This document shows, in pieces, positions 15,808 through 23,934 of a stretch of DNA of 47,403 nt. Every line of letters starts with the position of its first letter. Within the stretch, counting starts at the first letter, position 1. Under the pieces are notes generated by a model. That model was given only the letters and a program-made list of their open reading frames with translations, did not search any database and was not told the DNA's origin. Source of the stretch: an uncultured Mediterraneibacter sp. (lineage in GTDB: Bacteria > Bacillota > Clostridia > Lachnospirales > Lachnospiraceae). Both the position numbers and the translations under genes were made by a program. The stretch is from assembly GCA_944384505.1 (NCBI GenBank), contig CALWTQ010000024.1:1-47403 (forward strand), read 5' to 3'.

Positions 15808-16123
15808 TCTCCTTAATCCGGATCAATCCTTCCAGTGTCGTGCAGATGATATGGAGCCGGTCTGCCATCCCGATTTCTGAATTCATCGTCTCTGTCACCT
15901 CAGTTCCGCACACCACAACCATCCGGCAGCGCCGCAAAAGGATCTGTGACATCTTTGACATCCCCTGCATATCCTCTGCACTCCCCTCATCCAGAAACGG
16001 CAGGAAGCCGAATCTCGGACAGATCGGCACATATCCCAGATCGTAGATCTTCCTGCAATGCCTCTGCAGTCTTGCCCTGCTGTCTGTCTCCGGACAGCAG
16101 ACATAAGCCAACGCCTGTTCCAA
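15800..16123 (-). CDS. DUF4406/DUF7768-like (nucleoside deoxyribosyltransferase-fold) protein
   Basis: A 107-residue protein. It shows the pattern of DUF4406-type proteins: LAYVCCPETDSRARLQRHCR, then GYVPICPRFGFLPFLD, and LLRRCRMVVVCGTEVTETMN followed by EIGMADRL. These resemble nucleoside 2-deoxyribosyltransferases and are common in phages and ICEs, but the substrate is unknown. The Glu of SEIGMA sits where the catalytic Glu would lie. The start is TTG at 16123, 9 nt after GGGAGG; an overlapping ATG-initiated frame at 16131 codes for unlikely sequence. Confidence 0.6.
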   Translation of the reverse strand: MEQALAYVCCPETDSRARLQRHCRKIYDLGYVPICPRFGFLPFLDEGSAEDMQGMSKMSQILLRRCRMVVVCGTEVTETMNSEIGMADRLHIICTTLEGLIRIKESG

Positions 16124-16214
16124 CTACACATCCCTCCCGTCTTACGGTATCCATATGGATGCCCTTGTTCTATGACTTCTTCAAAACAGGCATCCTATTG
16201 GATGCCGTCTCTGA

Positions 16215-16949
16215 TCAGCGTATTTCTTTCTCCCGGCTCTTTTCTTTCTCCGGTAGGTGACAGCGTTCCAGCTTTCCTTTCTCTAACCTATATTCAAACA
16301 GATGATCCGACAGTACATCTGCCGGGCTGATGCTCTCCCGGTTATCCCTGCAGATGGTCTCCCGGATCTTTGCTGGATCGAGGAATGGATACTTCGGAAG
16401 AATCGTCAGTTCATGGACACTTGTAGGCAGAACATAATAGTCCATTCCGATCTGTTCCCGGATCTTCTCCAGCATTCCCGGATACATCACCGCTGTCGCT
16501 CCATACGCCCGTTCCTCATTAGAAAGAAGATGCATAGGGGTCTGCGGCTCGTAGGATTCCGGCAGCCGGATTCCCATATATTCCGCCAGTACTGTGTCCA
16601 GATTCCGGAAAGTGCTTTTTGCATATTTTTCTGTATTTTTCAGGGCAGTCTCCAGAATCTCTGCCTCACTCCTGTCCCATTTCTGCGCCATCTCGAAACT
16701 GACATGATACTCGATCCTTGTATCCCCGTTTTGCCCTGCACAGAAGAACAGCGCCGCTTCCCCCATGGGATGCTTCTGGTAGGGACCTGCCGTAAAAAAA
16801 TTGAAGTTCGTTTCATGGGAGACCAGCCTGCACCGAAGCCGGTCTTCCATCTGCCTGTAATCAGCGATGACTTCCATAAATCGGTCCGGATCTGTATTCG
16901 CCAGCTTCCAGAGCTGTTCGCTTTTTCCTTCTACTTTTTCAGTCTTCAT
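16215..16949 (-). CDS. DUF5688-related protein
   Basis: A 244-residue soluble protein. Its C-terminal half aligns with that of 18846-19721: YGATAVMYPGMLEKIREQIG, then DYYVLPTSVHELTILPK, then a block ending LSDHLFEYRLEKGKLERC. This is the DUF5688 C-terminal region. The N-terminal half differs and contains HVSFEMAQKWDRSEAEILETAL. The start ATG overlaps the stop region of the methyltransferase at 16949, with AGGGG upstream, so the two are translationally linked. Molecular function is unknown. Confidence 0.6.
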   Translation of the reverse strand: MKTEKVEGKSEQLWKLANTDPDRFMEVIADYRQMEDRLRCRLVSHETNFNFFTAGPYQKHPMGEAALFFCAGQNGDTRIEYHVSFEMAQKWDRSEAEILETALKNTEKYAKSTFRNLDTVLAEYMGIRLPESYEPQTPMHLLSNEERAYGATAVMYPGMLEKIREQIGMDYYVLPTSVHELTILPKYPFLDPAKIRETICRDNRESISPADVLSDHLFEYRLEKGKLERCHLPEKEKSREKEIR

Positions 16950-17764
16950 TACGCTTCCCCTGCCTTCTGTTCTGCCTGATTTCTTGCATTCTCAATCACA
17001 GCCATACGTTCACAGCCCACCTGGTAGTAAGCCTCCGTCACCTCGATTCCCACTGCCCGGTATCCTTCCAATACACTGGCAAGGACGGTTGTTCCTGCTC
17101 CGGCAAAAGGATCCAGGATCAGCCCGCCTGGTTCGCAGATCTTCACCACATCCCGCATCAGCTGCAGGGGCTTCTCAGTCACATGGACCCGGTTCTGAGG
17201 ATTCCCGTACCGGAACACTCCCGGCAGGCAGGATACCGGCCGGCTCATAGGCATGGGACCGTTGCTCCCCCAGACAATAAACTCGCTTTGCTGGCGGAAC
17301 CGCCCTTTCTGGGGACGGCTGTTGGTCTTGTCCCACACAGCAGTTCCCCGCCAGATCCATCCTGCCCATTGGAGGGCATCGGTCAGCGCCGGATACTGTC
17401 TCCAGTCAATGAACAGACAGATGGGAGCACCGCTCTTGCAGGCTTTCCGTACATCATAGAGCCACTCCGTCATCCAGTGGGTCCAGGATCTCTGGTCTTT
17501 CTGGTCGCCGTCAAAATCCGGAAGCGCTTTTTCCCCTGTCATACTACTGTATTTCTGGTTTGTGGTCCGGTTCCGGTCATTCTGCTTTGCACCGCCGGAT
17601 GCATAGGGCGGATCTGTGATCACGGCATCCAGTGTCCCGGGCAGGAACGCTTTGACCAGTTTCAAGGTATCGCCATTTAAAATAGCCCAGTCTGATCCAC
17701 TGGAATATACCTCTGGGATCGTTCCGGGCCTCATGATCTCGTTTAGCTTTAATTCATTTTCCAT
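16949..17764 (-). CDS. DNA amino-methyltransferase (N6-adenine or N4-cytosine), orphan
   Basis: A 271-residue SAM-dependent DNA methyltransferase. The catalytic motif TDPPYASGG (DPPY) lies near residue 50 and the SAM-binding motif LDPFAGAGTTVLASVLEGY comes near the C-terminus. That order is the beta-type arrangement. DPPY alone does not decide between adenine-N6 and cytosine-N4. No restriction endonuclease is nearby, so it is an orphan that could protect the ICE from host restriction or mark its own DNA. The ATG at 17764 behind AGAGG is chosen over the upstream GTG and ATG. Confidence 0.9.
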   Translation of the reverse strand: MENELKLNEIMRPGTIPEVYSSGSDWAILNGDTLKLVKAFLPGTLDAVITDPPYASGGAKQNDRNRTTNQKYSSMTGEKALPDFDGDQKDQRSWTHWMTEWLYDVRKACKSGAPICLFIDWRQYPALTDALQWAGWIWRGTAVWDKTNSRPQKGRFRQQSEFIVWGSNGPMPMSRPVSCLPGVFRYGNPQNRVHVTEKPLQLMRDVVKICEPGGLILDPFAGAGTTVLASVLEGYRAVGIEVTEAYYQVGCERMAVIENARNQAEQKAGEA

Positions 17765-17775
17765 CCACATCACCT

Positions 17776-18840
17776 CTATCGTTCCTGCTCTCTTGTTCTA
17801 GTTTTTCTAATCCTCTGTTCCATTTTCACTGCTTCTTTCTGCATCTGCTCCAAACTGACGGCACCTTTGATGCCGTTTTCTATAAGAAGCTGATCCTCTC
17901 CCCTGTTATACAGTTTTTCCTCTGGGAAGACGGTACTGTTGTCAATGACAAATCTTCCGACCACAGAGCCATAAATCTGACTGTTCCCACTGATTACCGG
18001 ATACCATTTACCATCCTTATGGCTTTCCACGATCGCATTTCCGGTTACTCTTGACTGACCCTCTACAACCGCATCTTCTATATAGGAATTCCCTTCAATC
18101 AGAGAATTCCCTTGTATCAGGGAATTTCCTGTCACTAGAGCTTCCTCCTTCAGTTCTGCATGACCGCTGATACGGCTTTTCCCACAGACCTGTGCGTTTC
18201 CATGGCATACGGCATTTTCCCCGATCCAGCATCTTCCCGAATGTTTCAGGTTCCACTCTTTCTCAATATAGCCGCCAAGATCCCCTGCACGGACATCCTG
18301 ATCCACATCCCGGATCGCCTGGATCCGGAAACACTCTTTATACACAGGATGCCGGATGTCTGTTATGCGATATTTAGGCGGAACATTCTCAGGAGAAACC
18401 ATATCGTCAATCAGAAACAGAGAACTATAGGGATTCCATAACACGACCTGCAGTTCTCCATCTCTGTCCGGGATTTTCAGACTTCCAAGCCGTTCTCCCC
18501 ATCCTTTGGCAAACTGCTTGTCAACGTAATCTGCCAGCAGCTCCTTTTCTTTCTCATCTAAGGCCGGTTCACTCTGGAACACAAAATATGCATCTACTCC
18601 GTTCTTTTCCAGCACAGGGATAATCTCCATGGACTGCACTTTATCTGCAAATGCTGATCTTCCTTTATAATCTGCGATAAAATCTCCCCAGTCCTGGCAA
18701 TACTGCCACTGGGGATTCTTCTGGAACTGATCGCAGATCATATGGTAAAACGAAGATAATTCTGTTTTTCCGAGTCCTTTTTTATTTCCTGCACTGTCCG
18801 TAAAAGTTGCCGTAACAGGAAGTAATAATTTTAGTTCCAT
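17776..18840 (-). CDS. two-part protein: shared N-terminal ICE domain plus hexapeptide-type beta-helix
   Basis: A 354-residue protein. Residues about 60-140 resemble the middle of the product of 19729-20463 (VQSMEIIPVLEKNG, then YVDKQFAKGWGERLGS and LQVVLWNPY). Residues about 195-305 form a left-handed beta-helix of five- to six-residue turns: AGDLGGYIEKEWNLKHSG, CWIGENAVCHGNAQVCG, then ISGHAEL, VTGNSLIQGNSLIEGNSYIE. This resembles beta-helix proteins of phages and mobile elements that begin with a GDLGG motif. Such helices often give a structural or binding surface. Here there is no sign of acetyltransferase catalytic residues. Function unknown. Confidence 0.65.
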   Translation of the reverse strand: MELKLLLPVTATFTDSAGNKKGLGKTELSSFYHMICDQFQKNPQWQYCQDWGDFIADYKGRSAFADKVQSMEIIPVLEKNGVDAYFVFQSEPALDEKEKELLADYVDKQFAKGWGERLGSLKIPDRDGELQVVLWNPYSSLFLIDDMVSPENVPPKYRITDIRHPVYKECFRIQAIRDVDQDVRAGDLGGYIEKEWNLKHSGRCWIGENAVCHGNAQVCGKSRISGHAELKEEALVTGNSLIQGNSLIEGNSYIEDAVVEGQSRVTGNAIVESHKDGKWYPVISGNSQIYGSVVGRFVIDNSTVFPEEKLYNRGEDQLLIENGIKGAVSLEQMQKEAVKMEQRIRKTRTREQER

Positions 18841-18845
18841 CTATA

Positions 18846-19721
18846 CTACCTCTCCTGTTTCCTTGTTTTCTCTGTTTTACATACGGACAGCTTTTTCTCT
18901 TCGCCGTTGTATTCACAGATTTTGCTGCTTATCCATTCATTGGGATGTTTCCGGTTTTCCTCACGGAGCGCTTTCCTTAAGGTGTCCGCCGTAATATTTT
19001 CATTCTTCCCGATTGCAATGACTTCCCTCTGATTGAGGGGCACCACATAATAATCTGATCCGATCTTCTGCCTGAGTTCCTCCATGACGCCGGGATACAT
19101 CACCGCTGTGGCACTCATTCCTCTGCGCTGGTCTGTTACGCCATAGCAGACTGTTCCAGTTTTTTCCATATCATATTTAATGATCCGGGGCGGCTTTGCA
19201 GTCTGGGTATTTCCCATGGCCTGCTCCATCAGCTCCTTCTGGGTAATCCCATAACTTTCCAGCATATCCGGAGTAATCCTTGCCCGCACTTCACCTTCGC
19301 CAAGAGGAACAGACACATACGGAACAAGTGCCCCGAATGCCTGCTTTTCATAGATTCCCTCAGACAGGAATGCCCCATTCTGTTCTGAGCGCTCCAGTTC
19401 TACCATAAGGAGGCTTTTTACGGACTCATAACTTTTCATGTCAATGCTTCGGATTTTCTCAGAAACCTCCAGAACCTGCTCTGCTCCCTGCACAGTTTCC
19501 TGCACCAATTCTACAACGCTGTGCAGGTCATGCTCCGGAAATTCTGATATCCGGTACAGGCTGCTCATTGGCATGGCTGCCTCCATCTCTTTTCCGGGAT
19601 GCCTCACTTTCAGGAAATCTTCTCCCTGGCCGTTCTGTTCTGAAACCTCATATCCTTGTTCCTGTGAAAACACACCTTTCAGTTCTTCTAACAATTTCTG
19701 TTTAAATTCCTGATATTCCAT
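18846..19721 (-). CDS. DUF5688 family protein
   Basis: A 291-residue soluble protein. N-terminal half: FKQKLLEELKGVFSQEQGYE, then a block ending PHDL-type SEFPEHDLHSVVELVQETV. C-terminal half: MSATAVMYPGVMEELRQKIG, DYYVVPLNQREVIAIGKNEN, ADTLRKALREENRKHPNEW. This is the DUF5688 layout, found widely in Clostridia ICEs and prophages, with no known activity. The ATG at 19721, behind AGGTAGG, is preferred to upstream frames. It follows 19729-20463 closely, in one operon. Confidence 0.7.
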   Translation of the reverse strand: MEYQEFKQKLLEELKGVFSQEQGYEVSEQNGQGEDFLKVRHPGKEMEAAMPMSSLYRISEFPEHDLHSVVELVQETVQGAEQVLEVSEKIRSIDMKSYESVKSLLMVELERSEQNGAFLSEGIYEKQAFGALVPYVSVPLGEGEVRARITPDMLESYGITQKELMEQAMGNTQTAKPPRIIKYDMEKTGTVCYGVTDQRRGMSATAVMYPGVMEELRQKIGSDYYVVPLNQREVIAIGKNENITADTLRKALREENRKHPNEWISSKICEYNGEEKKLSVCKTEKTRKQER

Positions 19722-19728
19722 CCGGTAC

Positions 19729-20463
19729 CTACCTTTCTCTATCCGCTTTTTTCTTTTCACTCTTCAACTGAAGCTGTTTTCGGTAATCCGGCACGATCCG
19801 GACATACTCATTGATGATATCCAGCGCACGGTAGTAGCTGTGGCTTCCCCGGATCCTGCGGTCCATCTCATCCACTTCTTTCCCTCTCCCGGCTTCGCAC
19901 AGTGTCCGGATGGCTTTTCCTTCCACAGCATAGATGTTCCCATCCGGTCCCTTCAGGTCGATCTGCATCTTCAGGCTTTTTTGATTCTCTTTTGCAGCCT
20001 TCCCAGGGGATTCTGTCTCCCACAGGACTTTATACTGGAAGTTCTTCCAGTTCCAGAAATGCACATACATCTGGATATCTCCCGCCAGGATCGGCGTCTG
20101 TTCAAAGCCTTCACCCCAGCCGTCCGCATACTGCCCGGTCAGGTATTCCTTCACCTTCTCCAGTTCCTGGCTGTCGAGTCCCATGGAAACTGTGGCAACT
20201 GCGCATCCTTTCAGTTCTCCGTTATGCTCTGTCACAGTTAATTCCAGAGATTTCACCTTTTCTTTGACGGAATCATTCTTACTGTAATAATCCATCAGGT
20301 TTGCCCCGGTCCACTGGTTTCTTTCCTGCACAGCCTTCCAAATCTCTTCCTGATAATCCAGCAGATCCCGGCCGCTCCAGACATCATCCGGATCATCGGA
20401 CTCAGTATTCCGCTCATACATTTCCGCCTCCAGCGGAGACAGAAACAATAGCTTTTTCTCCAT
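19729..20463 (-). CDS. conserved ICE protein sharing a domain with the beta-helix protein
   Basis: A 244-residue soluble protein. The segment VKSLELTVTEHNGELKGCAV, followed by VKEYLTGQYADGWGEGFEQT and IQMYVHFWN, is clearly related to the N-terminal domain of 17776-18840, indicating a domain of about 80 residues used at least twice here. The C-terminal part is different (LKGPDGNIYAVEGKAIRTLC, RGSHSYYRALDIINEYV). I know no family name for it. The ATG at 20463 lies 9 nt after AAGGAG and just past the stop of the Toprim gene. Confidence 0.55.
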   Translation of the reverse strand: MEKKLLFLSPLEAEMYERNTESDDPDDVWSGRDLLDYQEEIWKAVQERNQWTGANLMDYYSKNDSVKEKVKSLELTVTEHNGELKGCAVATVSMGLDSQELEKVKEYLTGQYADGWGEGFEQTPILAGDIQMYVHFWNWKNFQYKVLWETESPGKAAKENQKSLKMQIDLKGPDGNIYAVEGKAIRTLCEAGRGKEVDEMDRRIRGSHSYYRALDIINEYVRIVPDYRKQLQLKSEKKKADRER

Positions 20464-20464
20464 T

Positions 20465-21451
20465 TCAGCGCTCTCCTTTCCCATATGCCTCTCTTTTCTT
20501 CTCTGCTATCCGTTTTCTTAGTTCTTTTGCCAGATCCCCGTAATCAGCCCCTTCCTTCTGCGGAAGATTTTTGATGATCTGATAGATTTCTTTGTATTGT
20601 TTCTCTATCGCTTCAGCCGCCTTTCTTCCCGGCGGATCGTTATTGGTACAGATCTCGATCTCTGTGATCTCCTGGTGGATCTTCAGGAAGTGCTCCAGCG
20701 CCAGCGGTTTCTTGGGATGGTACTCTTTCATTTCATCCTTAGGCGCATAGATCCCGCCAAGAGACAGCCGCCACTTATCTGCCCGGTTTTCTTCCAGTGT
20801 CATATGTGCCAGCGTCTCAATGGCAGCTTCATAGACCGCCACCCGGCAGGACTTTCCCACCGGAGGGATACAAAAGCTGTAGGCTTTGTCACTCCCGCCC
20901 CGCTCCCTTTTAAACGATTTCCCTCCACTGTCATAGATTCCACGCAGGAATGCATATCTGGGAGTGCCATTCTCATCTTTTCCGACAAAAACAGCGTTGT
21001 GATAAGGTGTGCTCTCATACAGGATCCCAAGATCTGTGCAGTACGCAAACACTTCCTGGCTGATCCCCCGGTCTCTTAAATACCGCCAGATTCTCCGGTT
21101 ATCCTGTGCCCGCTCCGGCAAGGTAAAAGGGAGCTGCTCCGCTTCTTCCGGGACAGCTTTGACTGGAACATAATTAGGGAATTCCCCCTGCAGGATCCCC
21201 ATGGCTTCCGGGAAAGAATACCCGTCCACAACCTGCAGGAACTTCAAAGCGTATTTCCCGCCGATATCCCTGGATTTCCAGTGCCAGATGCTGCTGTTCT
21301 CATTGATCTTGAAGCTGTCATGGTCAACCAGCTCATACTCATACTGAAGGTATTTACATTTTTTCAGTCTTCCGGGTTCGCACCGTCTCAGATAATCGAT
21401 AGTCAGAATCTGGCCGGCAGCCTTGATCTCTTCCTGTGTGTACCATGCCAT
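20465..21451 (-). CDS. DUF3991/Toprim-domain protein (primase-like)
   Basis: A 328-residue protein with an N-terminal DUF3991 part (LRRCEPGRLKKCKYLQYEYE, then IWHWKSRDIGGKYALKFLQ) and a Toprim domain, whose metal-binding Glu is in VAVYEAAIETLAHM and whose Asp is in EICTNNDPPGRKAAE. DUF3991/Toprim proteins are probably primase-like enzymes helping second-strand synthesis after transfer. The ATG overlaps the metK stop by one base (TGATG), so the two are cotranslated. The organisation is complete and not truncated. Confidence 0.8.
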   Translation of the reverse strand: MAWYTQEEIKAAGQILTIDYLRRCEPGRLKKCKYLQYEYELVDHDSFKINENSSIWHWKSRDIGGKYALKFLQVVDGYSFPEAMGILQGEFPNYVPVKAVPEEAEQLPFTLPERAQDNRRIWRYLRDRGISQEVFAYCTDLGILYESTPYHNAVFVGKDENGTPRYAFLRGIYDSGGKSFKRERGGSDKAYSFCIPPVGKSCRVAVYEAAIETLAHMTLEENRADKWRLSLGGIYAPKDEMKEYHPKKPLALEHFLKIHQEITEIEICTNNDPPGRKAAEAIEKQYKEIYQIIKNLPQKEGADYGDLAKELRKRIAEKKREAYGKGER

Positions 21452-22608
21452 CAGATCACCGCAGACCGGAGCAGCTCTGCCTTATCCGTCCGTTCCCACG
21501 GAAACTCCTTCCTGCCGAAATGCCCGTACACCGCTGTCTGGGAATAGATCGGACGTTTCAGACGGAACTGCTGGATGATCTGGGAAGGCGTTAATCCGAA
21601 CACCAGAGGGATTGCTGCGGCAAGACAGTCATCTTCACATACTTTTCCGGTTCCATAAGTATCTACCTGAACCATCACCGGCTCTGCCATGCCAATCCCA
21701 TAGGCCAGTGTGACCAGGCACCGGTCTGCCAGTCCTGCAGCCACGATATTCTTTGCAATATATCTCGCCATATATGCCCCGGACCGGTCTACCTTACTGG
21801 CATCCTTCCCAGAAAAAGCCCCGCCGCCGTGGGGAGCCACGCTTCCATAAGCATCTACCATCAGTTTTCTTCCGGTCAGACCAGTGTCCGCTTCCATTCC
21901 TCCCGCAATAAATCTTCCAGACGGGTTGATGATAATCCTTGTCTCAGGATCCGCTGGAAGAGGACGAAGAGCCGGAAGCAGAACTTTCTGCCGGATCTCA
22001 CGCTCCAAATCTTTCAGATTCTTTTCTTCTGCATGCTGGCAGGACACGATCACTGTATCCAAACGGACAGGCTCGTGATCTTCATATTCTACCGTCACCT
22101 GTGCTTTCCCATCCGGCAGGATCTCTCTGATATACTCACTTTTTCTTGCCGCATCCAGTTCCCGGACAATCCGGTTTGCAAGCAGGACCGGCATGGGAAG
22201 CATCTGGTGATTCTCTCTGCAGGCGTACCCCGTCATAATCCCCTGGTCTCCGGCGCCCATGCTCCAATCCGCTTCCGCTGCAGGATTCTGCCGCTTTTCC
22301 CTCGAAACACGAACACCTTCTGCGATGTCCGGACTCTGCCTGTGGATCAGAGCGTCAAACAAAAAGTCTTTTGGATCATATCCGATCCGTTCTACTACGC
22401 CCTCTGCCAGTGCCAGCACATCCGGTTCGCAACTGCTGGAGATTTCTCCGGCCAGAAGAACCGTTCCTTTCGTTGCCAGTACCTCGCATGCTACATGGGC
22501 ATTTGGATCTCCCTTCAGACACGCATCCAGGATGGTATCTGCAATCTGGTCACATACCTTATCCGGGTGACCTTCTGTTACAGATTCTGCTGTATAAAAT
22601 TTCTTCAT
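21451..22608 (-). CDS. metK: S-adenosylmethionine synthetase carried on the ICE
   Basis: This 385-residue enzyme makes SAM from methionine and ATP. MetK landmarks are all present: TEGHPDKVCDQIADTILD at the start, DQGIMTGYAC in the middle, and HGGGAFSGKDASKVDRSGAY with its active-site lysines. The ending HFGRKEFPWERTDKAELL is also standard. The start is the ATG at 22608, behind AAAGGAAAAATGTA. A terminator-like hairpin (22635-22666) lies directly upstream, so expression may depend on read-through. It is unusual for a housekeeping enzyme to be on a transfer element; two SAM-dependent DNA methyltransferases on the same element give a reason. Confidence 0.95.
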   Translation of the reverse strand: MKKFYTAESVTEGHPDKVCDQIADTILDACLKGDPNAHVACEVLATKGTVLLAGEISSSCEPDVLALAEGVVERIGYDPKDFLFDALIHRQSPDIAEGVRVSREKRQNPAAEADWSMGAGDQGIMTGYACRENHQMLPMPVLLANRIVRELDAARKSEYIREILPDGKAQVTVEYEDHEPVRLDTVIVSCQHAEEKNLKDLEREIRQKVLLPALRPLPADPETRIIINPSGRFIAGGMEADTGLTGRKLMVDAYGSVAPHGGGAFSGKDASKVDRSGAYMARYIAKNIVAAGLADRCLVTLAYGIGMAEPVMVQVDTYGTGKVCEDDCLAAAIPLVFGLTPSQIIQQFRLKRPIYSQTAVYGHFGRKEFPWERTDKAELLRSAVI

Positions 22609-22634
22609 TACATTTTTCCTTTCTTTTAAGCATA

Positions 22635-22666
22635 GAAAAAGGACGCATCCGCTTTTGGACACGTCC
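22635..22666 (-). terminator. intrinsic terminator (possible attenuator) upstream of metK
   Basis: On the minus strand a 10-bp stem (GGACGTGTCC with GGATGCGTCC, including two G-U pairs) with a six-base loop is followed by TTTTTC. It ends the transcript of 22694-23056 and sits about 27 nt before metK. No separate promoter fits in that gap, so incomplete termination probably feeds metK. No S-box-like riboswitch is seen in this short leader. Confidence 0.7.
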
Positions 22667-22693
22667 AGTGATTAGTTGCAATATTTTCTGTTA

Positions 22694-23056
22694 TTACTCT
22701 TCTGACGTAAACATCTTTTCTGCCAGATATCGATATTCTGGGAGCTGTTCCAGATAGGGCTCCAGCCTCCGCCAGATTTCCGCTTTCTCTAACGGATCCG
22801 CTTCCCGGACCGCATGGTCATTCCCTGTCAACATTAACACATCCTGCGCTACTTCATAACAAAGGCGACCGCAAAGCGTCTCCGCACAGTCTAGGGGAAT
22901 TATAAAATCCACATCTTGGTGTTTCTTATCCACGTTTAGGAAAATGTATCCGATCTTTTCTGACCACACAACCTCTACATAGGGGCTCTCTTTCATATAG
23001 TCCCCAAACACTTCCATGACCTTCTCCAGTTTTTCTTTCTGCTCTTTTGTATACAT
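22694..23056 (-). CDS. conserved hypothetical protein behind its own promoter
   Basis: A 120-residue acidic soluble protein starting MYTKEQKEKLEKVMEVFG. The centre (DVDFIIPLDCAETLCGRLCY) has three Cys within about a dozen residues, and the end is charged. No family is recognised. A good sigma-A-like promoter lies 40-70 bp upstream (23099-23126) and a terminator immediately downstream, so it can be made as a single-gene transcript with some read-through to metK. The ATG has GGAGG upstream. Confidence 0.6.
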   Translation of the reverse strand: MYTKEQKEKLEKVMEVFGDYMKESPYVEVVWSEKIGYIFLNVDKKHQDVDFIIPLDCAETLCGRLCYEVAQDVLMLTGNDHAVREADPLEKAEIWRRLEPYLEQLPEYRYLAEKMFTSEE

Positions 23057-23098
23057 GATATTCCTCCATTCTGCCCGGAATTTTCCCGATGCAGAATG

Positions 23099-23126
23099 AT
23101 TCTACCATACAACCGGAACACTGCAA
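23099..23126 (-). promoter_or_regulatory. sigma-A-like promoter for the 120-residue gene
   Basis: On the minus strand, TTGCAG (23126-23121) and TAGAAT (23104-23099) are separated by 16 nt, 42 nt before the ATG at 23056. It lies about 50 bp after the sortase gene, so a separate transcript starts here. Unlike the four shared ICE promoters it has no ATAGCTTTC block. Confidence 0.55.
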
Positions 23127-23175
23127 CGAAACGTTTCCCGAATCCCTGTTTTTAAACACTTTCTCAGGCCCCCTG

Positions 23176-23934
23176 TTATCGGGTTGCGATCACGACAGTC
23201 CTTGCCCCGTTCCACTCATAGGCACAGGTCACAAGCGTCAACACACTGTTGCATTCTGCCACATTTTCTCCGGTTTCAAACACTTCCTGCGACTTTGCCA
23301 GTTCCACATACTCCTGCAGGCTTGCCACATCCGGGAAGTCCGCTTTTGTAAACGGAAACTTCCTGATATCCGTCTTTAATACGGACACTACGGCATACTC
23401 TTCCAGCCCTTTTTCCGTCTGGAAGAACACATTCCTGTGGGCTGCCCAGAATGCTGCGTCTTCATACTGACCCAGGTTCCCGAACATCGCACCACTGTTC
23501 ATATTATGGCCGTAGATGATCCGGTTTGGTCCATCCTCAGCCGAACAGTTCCACTGGAGGAACAGGCCGCCGTTGGCATCCCACTCTCCCTGATAATTCC
23601 GCTTCAGATAATATTCCGGATCTTCTTCGCTGCTCTGCAGCACCGGATAATCGACCAATGTGCCGGGGATGGTAAGCCATCCCCGCACATCCGGATACTG
23701 TTCCCGCAGCGCCGACAGATCTACCGCCGCTACTTCCGGTTCTTTCCCAGCGGATTCCCCGTCATTTAAAGATTCCTCTGGTTCTTCCGGAAATTCCTCT
23801 TTCAATTCTTCCGCCTGTTTCTGGTTCTGATAGGGCATCCATGCCATCTCATAGCAGAATACTCCAAAGCAGACAATCATGACCAGCAGCAGAAAAATCT
23901 TTAGCAGACTAATCCTGCTTTTCTTCTGTTTCAT
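23176..23934 (-). CDS. srtB: class B sortase
   Basis: A 252-residue transpeptidase with an N-terminal membrane anchor (LLKIFLLLVMIVCFGVFCYE). The catalytic His is in IIYGHNMNSG, the Cys in LTLVTCAYEWNG, and the Arg follows in ARTVVIATR. The DVRGWLTIPGTLVDYPVLQS segment is typical of class B. It overlaps the end of the large surface protein by 26 bp, so the two are translationally coupled and this is very likely the enzyme that anchors it. Class B sortases often act on NPQTN-like signals, whereas the neighbour ends in VPKTGD, closer to the LPXTG form. Confidence 0.9.
   Translation of the reverse strand: MKQKKSRISLLKIFLLLVMIVCFGVFCYEMAWMPYQNQKQAEELKEEFPEEPEESLNDGESAGKEPEVAAVDLSALREQYPDVRGWLTIPGTLVDYPVLQSSEEDPEYYLKRNYQGEWDANGGLFLQWNCSAEDGPNRIIYGHNMNSGAMFGNLGQYEDAAFWAAHRNVFFQTEKGLEEYAVVSVLKTDIRKFPFTKADFPDVASLQEYVELAKSQEVFETGENVAECNSVLTLVTCAYEWNGARTVVIATR

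Noticed and set aside
16949-17764. Restriction-modification system
   Set aside because: No endonuclease gene lies beside this methyltransferase or the one at 30104-31396; both are treated as orphans.
22609-22693. SAM-responsive riboswitch upstream of metK
   Set aside because: The leader is only about 85 nt and holds one simple terminator hairpin; none of the S-box junction structure is seen.
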